NCBI GenBank assembly: GCA_016931715.1
Contig: JAFGEF010000066.1
Location: 1 to 41,330, forward strand
Source of the DNA: Sedimentisphaerales bacterium
GTDB taxonomy: Bacteria > Planctomycetota > Phycisphaerae > Sedimentisphaerales > Anaerobacaceae
Direction of reading: 5' to 3'
DNA length: 41,330 bases
Shown piece after piece: positions 1-9,925 of the stretch. How positions within the stretch are numbered: position 1 is the stretch's first letter; every line of letters starts with the position of its first letter. The translations under genes were made by a program, and so were the position numbers. The notes under the pieces were generated by a model. That model had not been told where the DNA came from. It made no database searches and saw only the letters and a program-made list of their open reading frames with translations.

Positions 1-99
1 GCAAAAAGAAGTATAAATGATTATACGCCGCGTGTTGTTCCTCTATTTGATGGTGAAGTTAAACCGATAGAAACGAACCAAATACTCTGGAAGCAGTAA
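1..99 (+). CDS. C-terminal end of an unidentified protein (partial)
   Basis: The first frame is open from the window edge to a TAA at 97-99 and encodes 32 residues ending ILWKQ. The start lies outside the window. The fragment has no motif I recognise, so no function is assigned. It points toward the convergently oriented C10 peptidase gene, with about 77 bp between the two stops and no clear terminator hairpin there. That it is coding rests only on the open frame running to the edge and a natural-looking stop. Confidence 0.5.
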   Translation, partial: AKRSINDYTPRVVPLFDGEVKPIETNQILWKQ

Positions 100-176
100 A
101 GCAAAAAAATATAAGTGCGTAAGCATTTGTGATTATTCCATTTAAACACCTTTACGTTTTTCAGAAGGATGCAGAT

Positions 177-1889
177 TTATTTTGATATCGCGATCCAGTT
201 TTGCATGAAGATATGCAGGTCGATGGAGTTTATAATGTTGTCGGGGGGGGTGTTAAGGTCACAGGAGGGGTTCCAGTGTTTTTTCTCCGGGGTTGACAGC
301 CAGGTGGAAGCGAATATTGAAAAATCAGCGCCGTCAATGTCACCATCAGCATCGAAATCACCTGCGTAATCCGCGGTAAAATCAACGCCCCATATATTTC
401 CTGAAACAGGTTTATCGTTGAGTGAAGTTCCTGTAGTAACGATTTTGTCTGAAAAAATCATGCCTGGTACGACAGGTTGTATTGTATATGTTGTTGCTGA
501 GTTAAGGCAGTCAAAGGCATAAATACCCTTATCATTTGTACTTGTCGAAATAAAAGTCTGCTTGTCGAGGGATTCGGCATGGACATTAGCGTCTGCGACA
601 GGTTTGCCATTATGGTCGAATATGCGGCCGCTGATTACCTCTCCATCGCCATCAGATGAAACATGGATATTGTATATACACATTACGACAGAGGTATAAG
701 TGCGATCTATCGCATTTACATCAGGCAGGTTATACCATGCGTCACTAATTCCCGCCCATCCCATATTCAGATGGTGATACATCGTATCAGAGCTATAACC
801 ATATCCATCGCAAAGGACTGTGTGTCCGCCATTCTTTCGAGTAATTGCAAGTATGACCGGGTCGCCCGCATCGAGATTGGGATTAATCATATTTATAAGG
901 CCTGAGCCAATTTCTTTCGATTCGTTATAACCAGCGATTGCATTGCCATATTTAAAGACGGATTTCAAAGCGTTTTTTGCATTGTACGCATCAGCAACCG
1001 AGATTTCCGGGTAATAATTCGTACTAATTGAAATACCGGCATCGTAACAAAGAGCACCGATTATTTTTCGCTGAACTTGTGTTGTGCTGCAATTTGGATC
1101 GAGCGGCATTGTATCCCAGTTATATGCACCATCTTTTCCACTTCCGCGAATGAGATATGATGTCCATAATGTACCGTCAATTACAATTTCGAAACTATTT
1201 TGGTTTATACTTTCAACAGGATACTTGTGATACCGCATTAACTGCGCCATAGCGGTCGCTATGCAGCCGCAGGGGTATCCTTCAGGAGTATAATAATTAT
1301 AACATGGGAGAGGATTGTTTAAACAGCAGGTTGTCTGCGACCATTTGCTTTTTATCAGGGGAGCTGCTCGTATATCAGCCATCGAAGAGTCAGAAAGCCC
1401 CATAATTTCAAATCCACCCTCAGCGGCGTGGCTGAGAGTAATCAGGTAATTCCATTTTTTTTGATTTTTTGAAACCTGTGAATCAACATCTAATAACTGG
1501 TAATTTTCTTTTTGCTTTGCATCTGCAATTCTGCACGGGATGTCCTGTGTAACTAACGCAGTCAAAGGATTATCGCTCAAGACATCGTAGCTTCCAATGC
1601 CTGAAAAGCCAATAATCGGTTCGACAGCATCATCCGCCGAAACAATTACAAAGCCTGACGGCTGTAAATTAACAATAAAGTAAAGCGGCTCTCCGAAATC
1701 GTCCGTAAAAATCTCAGCTTCTGATATATAATAATTTGCTTCTACAAAAAAAGGATTGGAACTGATTTCGAGCCATCCTTTTGCTGCCCGCTTTGCCTGT
1801 TCGGATGTCATAGTTTTTGCATATAGAAAGCTGCCGCAAAACTGTAATAATACAATGTAAAGTTGAATTATAGCTAAAGACTTTTTAAT
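177..1889 (-). CDS. secreted C10 (streptopain-like) cysteine peptidase with dockerin
   Basis: Extracellular cysteine peptidase. Counting from the ATG at 1811, residues 1-150 resemble the streptopain propeptide. The catalytic Cys is in GCIATAMAQ (Cys183) and the catalytic His in NGGHTVLCDGYG (His330). Residues 392-470 form a CarboxypepD_reg-like beta domain. The C-terminus (484-544) is a type I dockerin with two Ca-binding loops (DFDADGDIDGADF and DLNTPPDNIINSIDL), implying attachment to a cohesin-bearing surface partner. No signal peptide follows the ATG at 1811, but the frame stays open upstream and encodes a good one (KKSLAIIQLYIVLLQFCGSF, then LYAK). The only initiator-like codon there is ATT at 1889-1887, 8 nt after AAGG, so I extend the gene to it. 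Family assignment is firm; the AUU start is inferred. Confidence 0.85.
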   Translation of the reverse strand: MKKSLAIIQLYIVLLQFCGSFLYAKTMTSEQAKRAAKGWLEISSNPFFVEANYYISEAEIFTDDFGEPLYFIVNLQPSGFVIVSADDAVEPIIGFSGIGSYDVLSDNPLTALVTQDIPCRIADAKQKENYQLLDVDSQVSKNQKKWNYLITLSHAAEGGFEIMGLSDSSMADIRAAPLIKSKWSQTTCCLNNPLPCYNYYTPEGYPCGCIATAMAQLMRYHKYPVESINQNSFEIVIDGTLWTSYLIRGSGKDGAYNWDTMPLDPNCSTTQVQRKIIGALCYDAGISISTNYYPEISVADAYNAKNALKSVFKYGNAIAGYNESKEIGSGLINMINPNLDAGDPVILAITRKNGGHTVLCDGYGYSSDTMYHHLNMGWAGISDAWYNLPDVNAIDRTYTSVVMCIYNIHVSSDGDGEVISGRIFDHNGKPVADANVHAESLDKQTFISTSTNDKGIYAFDCLNSATTYTIQPVVPGMIFSDKIVTTGTSLNDKPVSGNIWGVDFTADYAGDFDADGDIDGADFSIFASTWLSTPEKKHWNPSCDLNTPPDNIINSIDLHIFMQNWIAISK

Positions 1890-1974
1890 TTTATCACCCT
1901 TGTCCTATAAAAACACCAGAAAGAAGAATTTAGCTGAATCCCCATTTAAGATAAGAAATATCTGCCTTAATATT

Positions 1975-1990
1975 TGGATTATACAATCCA
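1975..1990. repeat. inverted repeat between the C10 peptidase and aroDE
   Basis: TGGATT-ATAC-AATCCA is a perfect 6-bp inverted repeat with a 4-nt spacer in the divergent intergenic region. It could be an operator for either gene or occur by chance. No -35/-10 pair I trust is nearby. Confidence 0.3.
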
Positions 1991-2084
1991 CGTAAAATAA
2001 TTATATTCTTTTTAGGTCTGAATGTCAAGGTAAAACTGCCTTAAAGTATGTTTTACGCTTGATTTTGAGCCGAATGACTGTTAT

Positions 2085-3746
2085 ATGTTAGTTATGACTT
2101 ATTTAACAGTTCCCATATCGGCTAAGGATTTGAATGAGGCACAGGAACAAATAAAGGCTGCGATAGCCGCCGGTGCAGAGATGCTTGAATTTCGTCTGGA
2201 CTACCTTGAAGGTCTGAGCGTTGAAGCAGCCAGGAAATTAATCGGCGATTATAAGGATACAAAGTTAAAACAGTTGCCTGTAATTGTAACCTGCCGTGAT
2301 GCAAGGCAGGGCGGTATGATCAATTATCCCGTCAAACTGCGAATTGAAGTGCTTACCGCCGCTATGCTGGCTGGCGCAAACTGTATCGACTTCGAATATG
2401 ATAACTTCCTGATAACTGATCGCCAGGAGAAAATAAGGCTTGCGCTTTCACGGAACTCGAAGGCAAGACTTATATTATCGGCACACAATTTTGAAACAAG
2501 ATTTTCCGATATAGGTAAATTATATCGTGCTATTTCCCTGATATGTCCCGGTACAATACCTAAGCTTGTCTATACCGCAAATCATATTAATGACTGCTTC
2601 GATGCGTTCGATTTGCTTCATAAAACGAGCGGCGAACGAATAGTCTTCTGTATGGGCAATGCCGGCATTATCAGCAGAATCCTTGCAAAAAAGCTGGGCA
2701 GCTTTGTGACTTTCGCATGTACAGACAAAGAGCAGGCAACAGCTCCGGGCCAAATTCATATTGATGACCTGAAGAAATTATACCGGTATGATTATATTCA
2801 GCCGGATACCGAGCTTTTCGGTGTAATTGCCGACCCGGTCGCTCATTCGCTCAGCCCCGCAATTCACAACGCCTGCTTTGCGGATATGAATATGAACAGG
2901 CTGTATCTGCCTTTGCTGGTAAAAGGACAAAAGCAGCAGTTCGAATCATTTATGAACGGTATCATATTGCGAAAATGGCTGAACTTTCATGGCTTCAGCG
3001 TCACTATACCTCATAAGCAGAATGCACTCGATTATGCAAAGGCACATGAGGGCTTTATCGAGCCTTTAGTAAATAAAATCGGCGCTGTTAATACGCTTAT
3101 CATTCGCATGGATGGGAAAGTAAAGGCATATAACACCGATTATACCGGGGCAATGGATGCGATTACGAACGAATTGAAGTTCACTAAAAGCGATTTTAAG
3201 GAGCTTCCTGTGGCTGTTATTGGGGCAGGCGGCGTGTCGAGGGCTATTGTTGCAGGTCTTAGTGATGCAGGGGCAAAAATCAAAATATATAACAGGACAG
3301 TCGAAAAAGCAAAGCAGCTTGCCTTAGAGTTTAATTGTGAATATGCTTCTTTGGATGAATTGTCAGGCATGGATGCGAAACTGCTTGTCAACTGCACCAG
3401 CATAGGAATGTTCACCCAGGCGAAGAATAAAAACGATTTTAATGCTGTTCAATCGCAGAAAGAAACCTGGGAAGAAATAACTCAGGTTGAAAATGAACAT
3501 TCAAATGTGGAACAATCACCAGTACCTAAAGAATATCTCAAGAGCACCATAGCTGTATTCGATACGGTTTACAATCCTGCTGAAACTGTATTATTAAAGG
3601 ATGCCAAGGCAAAAAGGGCAAAGCGAATTGATGGCGTATCCATGTTTGTTAATCAGGCTGCGGCACAGTTCAAACTCTTTACTGGTATGGATGCAGATCC
3701 CAAACTAATGCGAAAAACAATAATTGATTGCCTAAAGAATGAGTAA
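2085..3746 (+). CDS. aroDE: bifunctional 3-dehydroquinate dehydratase (type I) / shikimate dehydrogenase
   Basis: Catalyses two consecutive steps of the cytosolic shikimate pathway: dehydroquinate to dehydroshikimate, then NADPH-dependent reduction to shikimate. Residues 1 to about 228 are a type I AroD domain: EMLEFRLDYL, the catalytic His of LSAHNF (His134) and the Schiff-base Lys of TIPKLVYT (Lys160). Residues 243-553 are AroE: the substrate loop PVAHSLSPAIHNA (251-263), the catalytic Lys of SVTIPHKQN (Lys311) and the NADP-binding AVIGAGGVSRAIV. The order matches plant DHQ-SDH and the bacterial fusions. A polar insertion of about 40 residues (near 447-485) interrupts the AroE C-terminal half. 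An alternative ATG at 2094 (MTYLTVPIS) may be the true start, as no good ribosome-binding site precedes either. Confidence 0.93.
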   Translation: MLVMTYLTVPISAKDLNEAQEQIKAAIAAGAEMLEFRLDYLEGLSVEAARKLIGDYKDTKLKQLPVIVTCRDARQGGMINYPVKLRIEVLTAAMLAGANCIDFEYDNFLITDRQEKIRLALSRNSKARLILSAHNFETRFSDIGKLYRAISLICPGTIPKLVYTANHINDCFDAFDLLHKTSGERIVFCMGNAGIISRILAKKLGSFVTFACTDKEQATAPGQIHIDDLKKLYRYDYIQPDTELFGVIADPVAHSLSPAIHNACFADMNMNRLYLPLLVKGQKQQFESFMNGIILRKWLNFHGFSVTIPHKQNALDYAKAHEGFIEPLVNKIGAVNTLIIRMDGKVKAYNTDYTGAMDAITNELKFTKSDFKELPVAVIGAGGVSRAIVAGLSDAGAKIKIYNRTVEKAKQLALEFNCEYASLDELSGMDAKLLVNCTSIGMFTQAKNKNDFNAVQSQKETWEEITQVENEHSNVEQSPVPKEYLKSTIAVFDTVYNPAETVLLKDAKAKRAKRIDGVSMFVNQAAAQFKLFTGMDADPKLMRKTIIDCLKNE

Positions 3747-3755
3747 GTTTTGTGT

Positions 3756-4082
3756 TTAACCGGATGAAGCGTTTTTGTTATCTGTTTTTTGAGAGGAAGA
3801 TTTCTCGGCAGATACTGATTCTTTTGGTTTTGTTTCTTTTTTCTCAACTGGCTTATTAGAGGTTTTGTTATCACTTGCAGCAGCTTTTTTGTAGCTGTCA
3901 TTTCTGTAGTCTGTCTGATAGAAGCCGGAGCCTTTGAATATTATGCCTGCACCAGCGCCGATAAGGCGGTTAAGCTTGTTTTCCCCGCACTGTGGGCACA
4001 CACGCAATGGTTTTGATGTAATAGATTGAAACTGCTCGAACTGATGTCCGCAATTTTCACATTTATATTCATAAGTAGGCAT
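3756..4082 (-). CDS. FmdB-type zinc-ribbon protein
   Basis: A 108-residue cytosolic protein. Residues 1-45 form an FmdB/CxxC-CxxC zinc ribbon: MPTYEYKCENCGHQFE, with Cys8/Cys11 paired with Cys29/Cys32 (VCPQCG), followed by the GxGxxFKGxGFYxTDYR segment typical of the family. The tail (from about 68) is low-complexity and rich in Lys, Glu and Ser, probably disordered. It is the last gene of the chaperone cluster, 5 bp after grpE, so probably co-transcribed. The family is often annotated as a putative regulator, but its molecular role is not established. It converges on aroDE with only 9 bp between the stops. Confidence 0.85.
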   Translation of the reverse strand: MPTYEYKCENCGHQFEQFQSITSKPLRVCPQCGENKLNRLIGAGAGIIFKGSGFYQTDYRNDSYKKAAASDNKTSNKPVEKKETKPKESVSAEKSSSQKTDNKNASSG

Positions 4083-4087
4083 TTTGA

Positions 4088-4693
4088 TTACTCCGTGTCG
4101 GTTGTTTCAGGTTCTTCGACAGCCTTATCCTGTTCGGTTTGTTCGTATTCCGGTATCATTTGCTCAATGGGCAATTTATTGACGATGACTTTGCTTGGCC
4201 TGATTACTCTGTCACTGAGCTTATAGCCTTTTTGATATTCTTCAAGGATAATATTATCTTCCTTGTCAGGCTCTGTTTTGCGAAGCATGGCTTCGTGCAT
4301 AGAAGGGTCGAATTTCTGGTCTTCGGTTTTCATCTGTTCGACACCGTGCGATTTGAGAACATCCAGCATCAGGTCGTATATAATTCGTACGCCCTTTATG
4401 AGAGCTTCGACATTTTCTGATTTGCCGGCGTTTTGAAGGGTACGCTCAAAATTATCCAGGATTGGAAGCAGTGATTTTATTATTTTCTCTTTTTCGTAAT
4501 TGATTGTATCGGAAATTTGCTTGGGTACGCGCTTTTGAAAATTTGTGTAGTCTGCACTCACACGCTGTAATTGAGCAAAGATTTCGTCTTTTTCTTTTTT
4601 CAGCGTTTCAATATTATCACGAAGCTCTTTTTCTTCTATTTCATTGGATTCTTCGTTATTTTCCTGTGTTTTTTCTGTGTCTTTCTTTTTCAT
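4088..4693 (-). CDS. grpE: GrpE nucleotide-exchange factor
   Basis: Nucleotide-exchange factor that releases ADP from DnaK, working with the DnaJ encoded just upstream. It is 201 residues, a normal length. An N-terminal highly charged coiled coil (about 1-60) leads into the core [11 protein letters not shown] and the C-terminal beta-wing signature [14 protein letters not shown]. The acidic tail after residue 180 is unusual only in composition. Its ATG overlaps the dnaJ stop (ATGA), indicating translational coupling. dnaK itself is not in the window, so the DnaK partner must be encoded elsewhere. Confidence 0.95.
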   Translation of the reverse strand: MKKKDTEKTQENNEESNEIEEKELRDNIETLKKEKDEIFAQLQRVSADYTNFQKRVPKQISDTINYEKEKIIKSLLPILDNFERTLQNAGKSENVEALIKGVRIIYDLMLDVLKSHGVEQMKTEDQKFDPSMHEAMLRKTEPDKEDNIILEEYQKGYKLSDRVIRPSKVIVNKLPIEQMIPEYEQTEQDKAVEEPETTDTE

Positions 4694-5835
4694 CGGTTTT
4701 CCCCAAAATGATTTTTGAGTTTCTCAAAAAAGCCGGTGCTTTTCGGAGAGACACTTTTATTTTCAGTTTCTGCGAATCTTCTGAGCAGTTCCTGCTGCTC
4801 TGAATTTAATTTTGTAGGTGTTTCAACAAATATTTGCACAAAAAGGTCACCAGTTCTGTGTGTCCTGATGTCAGGCAAGCCCTGGCCTTCAATTCTTAAA
4901 GTTCTTCCATATTGTGTTCCTGCCGGTATTTTTAATTTCCTTGTGCCGTCGAGGGTTGGTACGTCGATTGTAGTGCCCAAAGCTGCCTGCGTAAAACTTA
5001 TCGGGACTACTACAGACAAGTCATTGCCGCTGCGCTCAAAAAATTCGTGCGGTTTTACTCTGACATAACAGTACAGGTCTCCTGGCGGACCGCCTGTTCT
5101 GCCCGGCTCACCTTCTCCGGCTATTCTAATTCCCTGTCCCTCATGCACTCCGGCGGGAACCTTAATATTTACAGTTCGTCTTTTCGGTATTCTCCCTGTC
5201 CCTTTGCATTTTTTACATGGGTCAGTTATGATTTGTCCTGTACCGCTGCATTGCCGGCAGGTAGATACCATTTGGAAGAAGCCGCCTCCTCTTGCGACCT
5301 GACCGGAACCATTACATGTCGGACAACGACCAGGCTTGCTTCCTTTTGCGCTCCCGCTGCCGCTGCATTCAGAACATATATCCTGCCTGGTAAATTGTAT
5401 GGCTTTTTCAGTACCTTTGGCTATTTCCTGAAGAGTTAATTCCACTGTGGTTTCAAGATCATAACCCCGGGACGGACCTTCTCTTGTACCAGACCTTCTG
5501 CCCCTGCCGCCAAAGACGCTGCTGAAGAAATCGTCAGAACCAAACATATCCTCGAATATGCTGCCGATATCCTGCCATCGCATCTTGGAGTAGTCGTGCA
5601 TGCCTGTTCCGCGAAGACCCTCGTGACCAAACTGGTCATATTGCCTTCTTTTGTCGGTGTCACTGAGGACTTCGTAAGCTTCGGCGCATTCCTTGAACTT
5701 GTTCTCGGCTTCCTTGTCTCCGGGATTTTTGTCCGGATGATATTTAATTGCCAGTCGCCTGTAAGCGCGTTTTATATCATCGGCAGAGGCGCTCTTGTCA
5801 ACACCTAAGACTTCATAATAATCACGTTTGGCCAT
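4690..5835 (-). CDS. dnaJ: DnaJ (Hsp40) co-chaperone
   Basis: Type I Hsp40 that delivers unfolded clients to DnaK and stimulates its ATPase. The 381 residues contain the full set: J domain (1-70) with HPD at 33-35, a G/F-rich linker (about 72-135), four CxxCxGxG zinc-binding repeats ([32 protein letters not shown]) at about 150-220, and the C-terminal substrate-binding domain. It lies 22 bp after groEL2 and overlaps grpE by 4 bp. No strong Shine-Dalgarno precedes the ATG, so expression may depend on coupling to the upstream gene. Confidence 0.97.
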   Translation of the reverse strand: MAKRDYYEVLGVDKSASADDIKRAYRRLAIKYHPDKNPGDKEAENKFKECAEAYEVLSDTDKRRQYDQFGHEGLRGTGMHDYSKMRWQDIGSIFEDMFGSDDFFSSVFGGRGRRSGTREGPSRGYDLETTVELTLQEIAKGTEKAIQFTRQDICSECSGSGSAKGSKPGRCPTCNGSGQVARGGGFFQMVSTCRQCSGTGQIITDPCKKCKGTGRIPKRRTVNIKVPAGVHEGQGIRIAGEGEPGRTGGPPGDLYCYVRVKPHEFFERSGNDLSVVVPISFTQAALGTTIDVPTLDGTRKLKIPAGTQYGRTLRIEGQGLPDIRTHRTGDLFVQIFVETPTKLNSEQQELLRRFAETENKSVSPKSTGFFEKLKNHFGENR

Positions 5836-5857
5836 AATTCGTTATGCACGACGAATA

Positions 5858-7477
5858 TTATCTGACTGAACCATGCACAGGTTCTTCGTCTTTATCCTTA
5901 TCTTTCAACTCTGTTATCAATACATTTGTTGTGAGCATCAGACCGGCTACGGAAGCTGCCATTTCCAGAGCCGTTCTTGCTACCTTTGCAGGATCGATAA
6001 TTCCTTCCTTCATCATATCGACAAACTGGCCGGAATTTGCGTTGTAACCTATGCTTTTGCCTTTTTCAAGAAGCTGTGCGACAACAACATCGCCGTGTTC
6101 GCCGCAGTTATCAACTATCTGTGTAGTCGGCGCTTTAAGGGCTTGTATTATAATGTCATACCCGATTTTTTCGTCGCCTTTGGCTTTTGCTCTTGCTTTT
6201 TCGACTTCAGGAATGGCTCGAAGGAATACGATACCGCCTCCTGCTACCACGCCTTCCTGTGCCGCTGCTCTTGTAGCATGAAGCGCATCGTCGAGAAGAT
6301 CTTTTCGTTCCTTCATTTCCGTTTCGGTTGCAGCACCGGCTTTAATAACAGCAACACCGCCTGTCATTTTAGCTAAACGTTCCTGAAGTTTTTCTTTGTC
6401 ATAATTGCTCGTTGTTTTGGTAATTTGATTGCGTATCTGCTCACAGCGTGCGGTAATGTCTTTCTTTTTGCCAGCGCCTTCAATTATTGTCGTTGAGTCT
6501 TTATCCACCACGATTTTCTTTGCCTGGCCGAGTTGTGAAAGTTCTATATTTTCAATTTTAATACCTAAATCTTCGCTGATAACCTGTCCTTCTGTTGCTA
6601 CTGCAAGGTCAGCCAGCATGGCTTTCCTTCTATCGCCAAAACCAGGAGCTTTTACAGCACAGATTTTTAATACACCCTGCAGACGGTTGATTACCAAAGC
6701 TGCCAGCGCTTCACCTTCCACATCTTCAGCGATAATCAGAAGCGGCCTGCCTACCTGTGCTACTTTTTCGAGCAGGGGGATGATTTCACGAACATTTGAG
6801 ATTTTCTTTTCGTGCAGCAGAATGTATGCATCTTCCATGATTGATTCGAGAGTTTCGGCATTTGTCATAAAATAGGGTGATATATATCCCTTATCAAACT
6901 GCATGCCTTCTACGACCTGCAGTTCATTTTGCACTCCCTTGCCTTCTTCGACTTCAATTACGCCATCTTTACCAACTGCTTCAATAGCATCGGCTAATAT
7001 TTTGCCTACACTTGGGTCATTATTTGCGCTGATAGCAGCTACTTTTGCAATATCATCATGGCCTTTAACCGGGACACTGACATCCTTAATGAAATTCGAT
7101 ACTACTTCAGCAGCTTTATTTATACCTTTCTGAATAGCCATAGGATTTACGCCTGCAGTAACATATTTCAAACCTGCAAGATAAATTGCTTCTGCGAGCA
7201 CTGTCGAAGTTGTTGTCCCATCACCGACAAGGTCCGAAGTCTTGCTTGCGACCTGGTTGACCATCTTTGCGCCCATATTTTTAAAAGCATCCGGCAGATC
7301 AATCTCTTTACTTACTGAAACACCGTCTTTTGTTACCCTTGGTGAACCCCAGCTTTTATGCAGTATAACGTTTTTGCCTGTCGGTCCGAGAGTGACTTTC
7401 ACTGCTTCAGCCAGTTGCGACAGTCCTTCTTTAAGCTGTGCTCTGGCGTTATCGTCAAACATTAATTGTTTTGCCAT
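5858..7477 (-). CDS. groEL: GroEL chaperonin, second copy, without the GGM tail
   Basis: Group I chaperonin subunit, 539 residues. The family core is complete: [23 protein letters not shown], the nucleotide-binding [11 protein letters not shown], the apical domain, and the late ATP-site region around [13 protein letters not shown]. It differs from the copy at 7912-9576 throughout, and its C-terminus ends in charged residues ([13 protein letters not shown]) in place of the Gly-Gly-Met repeats that usually line the folding cavity. A ribosome-binding site (GAGAGG) lies about 8 nt before the ATG. It follows groES by 53 bp, so the two copies bracket the single co-chaperonin gene. Loss of the GGM tail is typical of specialised paralogues; the client set cannot be read from sequence. 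Confidence 0.95.
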   Translation of the reverse strand: MAKQLMFDDNARAQLKEGLSQLAEAVKVTLGPTGKNVILHKSWGSPRVTKDGVSVSKEIDLPDAFKNMGAKMVNQVASKTSDLVGDGTTTSTVLAEAIYLAGLKYVTAGVNPMAIQKGINKAAEVVSNFIKDVSVPVKGHDDIAKVAAISANNDPSVGKILADAIEAVGKDGVIEVEEGKGVQNELQVVEGMQFDKGYISPYFMTNAETLESIMEDAYILLHEKKISNVREIIPLLEKVAQVGRPLLIIAEDVEGEALAALVINRLQGVLKICAVKAPGFGDRRKAMLADLAVATEGQVISEDLGIKIENIELSQLGQAKKIVVDKDSTTIIEGAGKKKDITARCEQIRNQITKTTSNYDKEKLQERLAKMTGGVAVIKAGAATETEMKERKDLLDDALHATRAAAQEGVVAGGGIVFLRAIPEVEKARAKAKGDEKIGYDIIIQALKAPTTQIVDNCGEHGDVVVAQLLEKGKSIGYNANSGQFVDMMKEGIIDPAKVARTALEMAASVAGLMLTTNVLITELKDKDKDEEPVHGSVR

Positions 7478-7530
7478 CTTTATTACCTCTCAATTTTTGA
7501 GTTTTAATAATCCTTTTTAAACGCGTATGT

Positions 7531-7821
7531 TTATCTTTCGACAATACCAAGTACGTCACTTTCTCTTAGAATAACATACTTTTCGCCGTCTATTTCAACA
7601 TCATTACCGAGATATTTCGCATAGAAAACTTCGTCTTTGATTTTAACAGACATTTTACTTCGTTTTCCATCATCGAGCAGTTTGCCCGGTCCGACCGCAA
7701 CGACTGTGCCGATTTGTGGTTTTTCTTTTGCGGTATCAGGAAGAATTATTCCGCCGCTTGTTTTTGCTTCTGCTTCTGATTGTTTTATTACTATTCTATC
7801 ATCCAGGGGATTAAGTTTCAT
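7531..7821 (-). CDS. groES: GroES co-chaperonin
   Basis: A 96-residue Hsp10 that caps the GroEL ring. It starts MKLNPLDDRIVIK. The mobile loop is at about 17-32 (EAEAKTSGGIILPDTAKEKP) and the roof/core segment GTVVAVGPGK follows. A GGAG ribosome-binding site is 6 nt before the ATG. It lies between two groEL genes on the same strand, so one GroES probably serves both rings. No second groES is seen in the window. Confidence 0.97.
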   Translation of the reverse strand: MKLNPLDDRIVIKQSEAEAKTSGGIILPDTAKEKPQIGTVVAVGPGKLLDDGKRSKMSVKIKDEVFYAKYLGNDVEIDGEKYVILRESDVLGIVER

Positions 7822-7911
7822 AACTCACTCCTTGTCTATATTTAATTATATTTTCAAGTTATTTTTTAAACATTATTTAAGTAAATTTTAGTTAAATTCT
7901 AATGGGAAGGA

Positions 7912-9576
7912 TTACATCATATCCATGCCGCCCATTCCTCCCATACCGCCCATTCCGGGATCCATTCCATGGTTATGCGGCATATCGTTTGTTTCTTTCG
8001 GTTTTTCTGTTACAACACAATCAGTTGTAAGCAGCAATCCCGCGATGCTTACAGCATTTTGCAGGGCGATTCGTGTCACTTTAGCGGGATCGATTACGCC
8101 GGCTTCAAGCAGGTCTTCATATGTATCTGTGTTGGCGTTATAACCAAAACCACCTTTTCCTTCGGCGACTTTGTTTATAACAAGGTTCGGAGTAGCGCCT
8201 GCGTTATAAGCGATATAGTAGCAGGGCATTGACAGAGCTTTTGCAAGAATATCCGCACCAGTCTGTTCATCTCCTTCGAGTTTCAAATCCCAGACTGCTT
8301 CTACGCAGCGGATTAGTGCGACACCGCCGCCGGGAACGATACCTTCTTCGATTGCCGCTCGTGTTGCGTGAAGTGCATCTTCGATTCTGGCTTTGATTTC
8401 CTTCATTTCTGCTTCGCTTGCTGCGCCAACGCTTATTTGGGCAACACCGCCGGTCAGTTTTGCAAGTCTTTCCTGAAGTTTTTCGCGGTCATAATCGCTT
8501 GTAGTATTTTCAATTTCATCTTTTATCTGTTTTATTCTGGCGTTAATTTCTTCCTGGTTGCCAGCACCCTCGATAATAATTGTCTTGTCGTTATCGATAG
8601 TTATTTTTTTGGCTTGTCCGAGCTGCTTGATACCCACGTTTGCCATATCGATTCCGAGGTCCTTGAATACAGGCTCGGCGCCAGTTAGCACAGCGATATC
8701 CTGAAGCATTGCTTTTCTTCTGTCGCCATAACCCGGCGCTTTTACAGCAGCGACTTCGATAATGCCTTTAAGCTTGTTCACAACGAGAGTTGCCAGAGCT
8801 TCGCTTTCCACATCTTCTGCGATTATCAGAAGTGGTCTTCTTGCTTTCGCTGCCTTCTCAAGCAGGGGAATGAGTTTGGTTACGCTGCTGATTTTATCTT
8901 CATGAATCAGTATGAAAGGCTTTTTCAGTTCGCAGACCATATTTTCTGTATCTGTCGCGAAATGAGGAGAAAGATAGCCCCGGTCAAACTGCATACCTTC
9001 AACAAAATCAATTGTTGTTTCGAAGCTTTTACCCTCTTCGACTGAAATAACACCGTCAATGCCGACTTTTTGAAATGCTTCAGCCATTTTTTTGCCAATC
9101 TCTACATCATTATTAGCTGATATTGAAGCAATATTGATGATATCATTAGCTTTAGTTATATCTATTGGTTTTGCCAGTGTAGCCAGTTTGTCTATTACTG
9201 CTTTTGCTGCTTTCTGCATACCGCGATTTAGTGCCATTGCATCAGCACCTGCTGCGAGATTTTTGCAGGCTTCCTTAAACAACGCTTCAGTTAAAACTGT
9301 TGCTGTTGTAGTGCCGTCTCCGGCTACTTTTGAGGTTTTGCTGGCCGCTTCTTTTACCAGTTTTGCGCCAAGGTTCTCATTTTTATTTACGAGCTCAACC
9401 TCTTCAGCTACTGTTACGCCATCCTTTGTTACCGTCGGACCGCCCCAGCCTTTGTCGATAACTGCGTTTCGACCGCGAGGGCCAAGGGTGAGTTTTACGG
9501 CTGCTGCGAGTTTCTCTACTCCCGCAAGCAGACTGGCTCGTGCTTCAGATTCAAATGCCAATTCTTTAACTGCCAT
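7912..9576 (-). CDS. groEL: GroEL chaperonin, canonical copy with GGM tail
   Basis: Canonical 60-kDa chaperonin subunit of 554 residues. It has [28 protein letters not shown], the ATP-site [12 protein letters not shown], and the apical region. The C-terminal tail [13 protein letters not shown] lines the folding chamber in housekeeping GroELs. It is first in the chaperone cluster, with a very strong ribosome-binding site (AAGGAGG, 8 nt before ATG). No CIRCE element (TTAGCACTC-N9-GAGTGCTAA) is seen in the 349 bp upstream, so HrcA control is not supported here. Confidence 0.97.
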   Translation of the reverse strand: MAVKELAFESEARASLLAGVEKLAAAVKLTLGPRGRNAVIDKGWGGPTVTKDGVTVAEEVELVNKNENLGAKLVKEAASKTSKVAGDGTTTATVLTEALFKEACKNLAAGADAMALNRGMQKAAKAVIDKLATLAKPIDITKANDIINIASISANNDVEIGKKMAEAFQKVGIDGVISVEEGKSFETTIDFVEGMQFDRGYLSPHFATDTENMVCELKKPFILIHEDKISSVTKLIPLLEKAAKARRPLLIIAEDVESEALATLVVNKLKGIIEVAAVKAPGYGDRRKAMLQDIAVLTGAEPVFKDLGIDMANVGIKQLGQAKKITIDNDKTIIIEGAGNQEEINARIKQIKDEIENTTSDYDREKLQERLAKLTGGVAQISVGAASEAEMKEIKARIEDALHATRAAIEEGIVPGGGVALIRCVEAVWDLKLEGDEQTGADILAKALSMPCYYIAYNAGATPNLVINKVAEGKGGFGYNANTDTYEDLLEAGVIDPAKVTRIALQNAVSIAGLLLTTDCVVTEKPKETNDMPHNHGMDPGMGGMGGMGGMDMM

Positions 9577-9925
9577 AATTACTTGCCTCCTTAAAAATTC
9601 AGGCTTATAAAAGTTTCTTTCGTTATTTTTTGCATAATTTATACTTTATGTGCAAATAATATACCAGTTATTTTGCAAATAAGGACTACTTTTACATTTA
9701 AAAACGTATTTATAGTATTGACAAGTACTTATAAAAGTAAAAGAATTAAGACATGGTGTTTTTATTACCTCTATTAAACTGTCAAATTGTCATTTTTGGC
9801 AATTATCATGTTATATCTACGCCAACTTGACAGGTAAAAAATTTATAATTTTTTTGTAACGAGAATGACTGATAAACGTCTATATATATAAATAGCAATA
9901 TAAATGATTGTTTCTGGAGATGATA
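9577..9925. other. divergent intergenic region, groEL1 / selenoprotein 1
   Basis: 349 bp of AT-rich sequence between divergent genes. It holds three related TTTGCA/GTGCAAATAA motifs at about 9630-9690, and a nested inverted repeat: CTGTCAA (9779-9785) with TTGACAG (9827-9833), enclosing AATTG/CAATT (9785-9789 / 9800-9804). A TTGACA at 9718-9723 has no convincing -10 at the right distance. No CIRCE element is present. Promoters for both flanking genes must be here, but I cannot place them with confidence. Confidence 0.4.

Noticed and set aside
663..905. Plus-strand ORF inside the C10 peptidase and similar opposite-strand ORFs in groEL, dnaJ and the RND genes
   Set aside because: Shadows of well-supported genes on the other strand, with no ribosome-binding sites or recognisable domains.
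9577..9925. CIRCE/HrcA operator upstream of groEL1
   Set aside because: No TTAGCACTC-N9-GAGTGCTAA or close variant found by eye.
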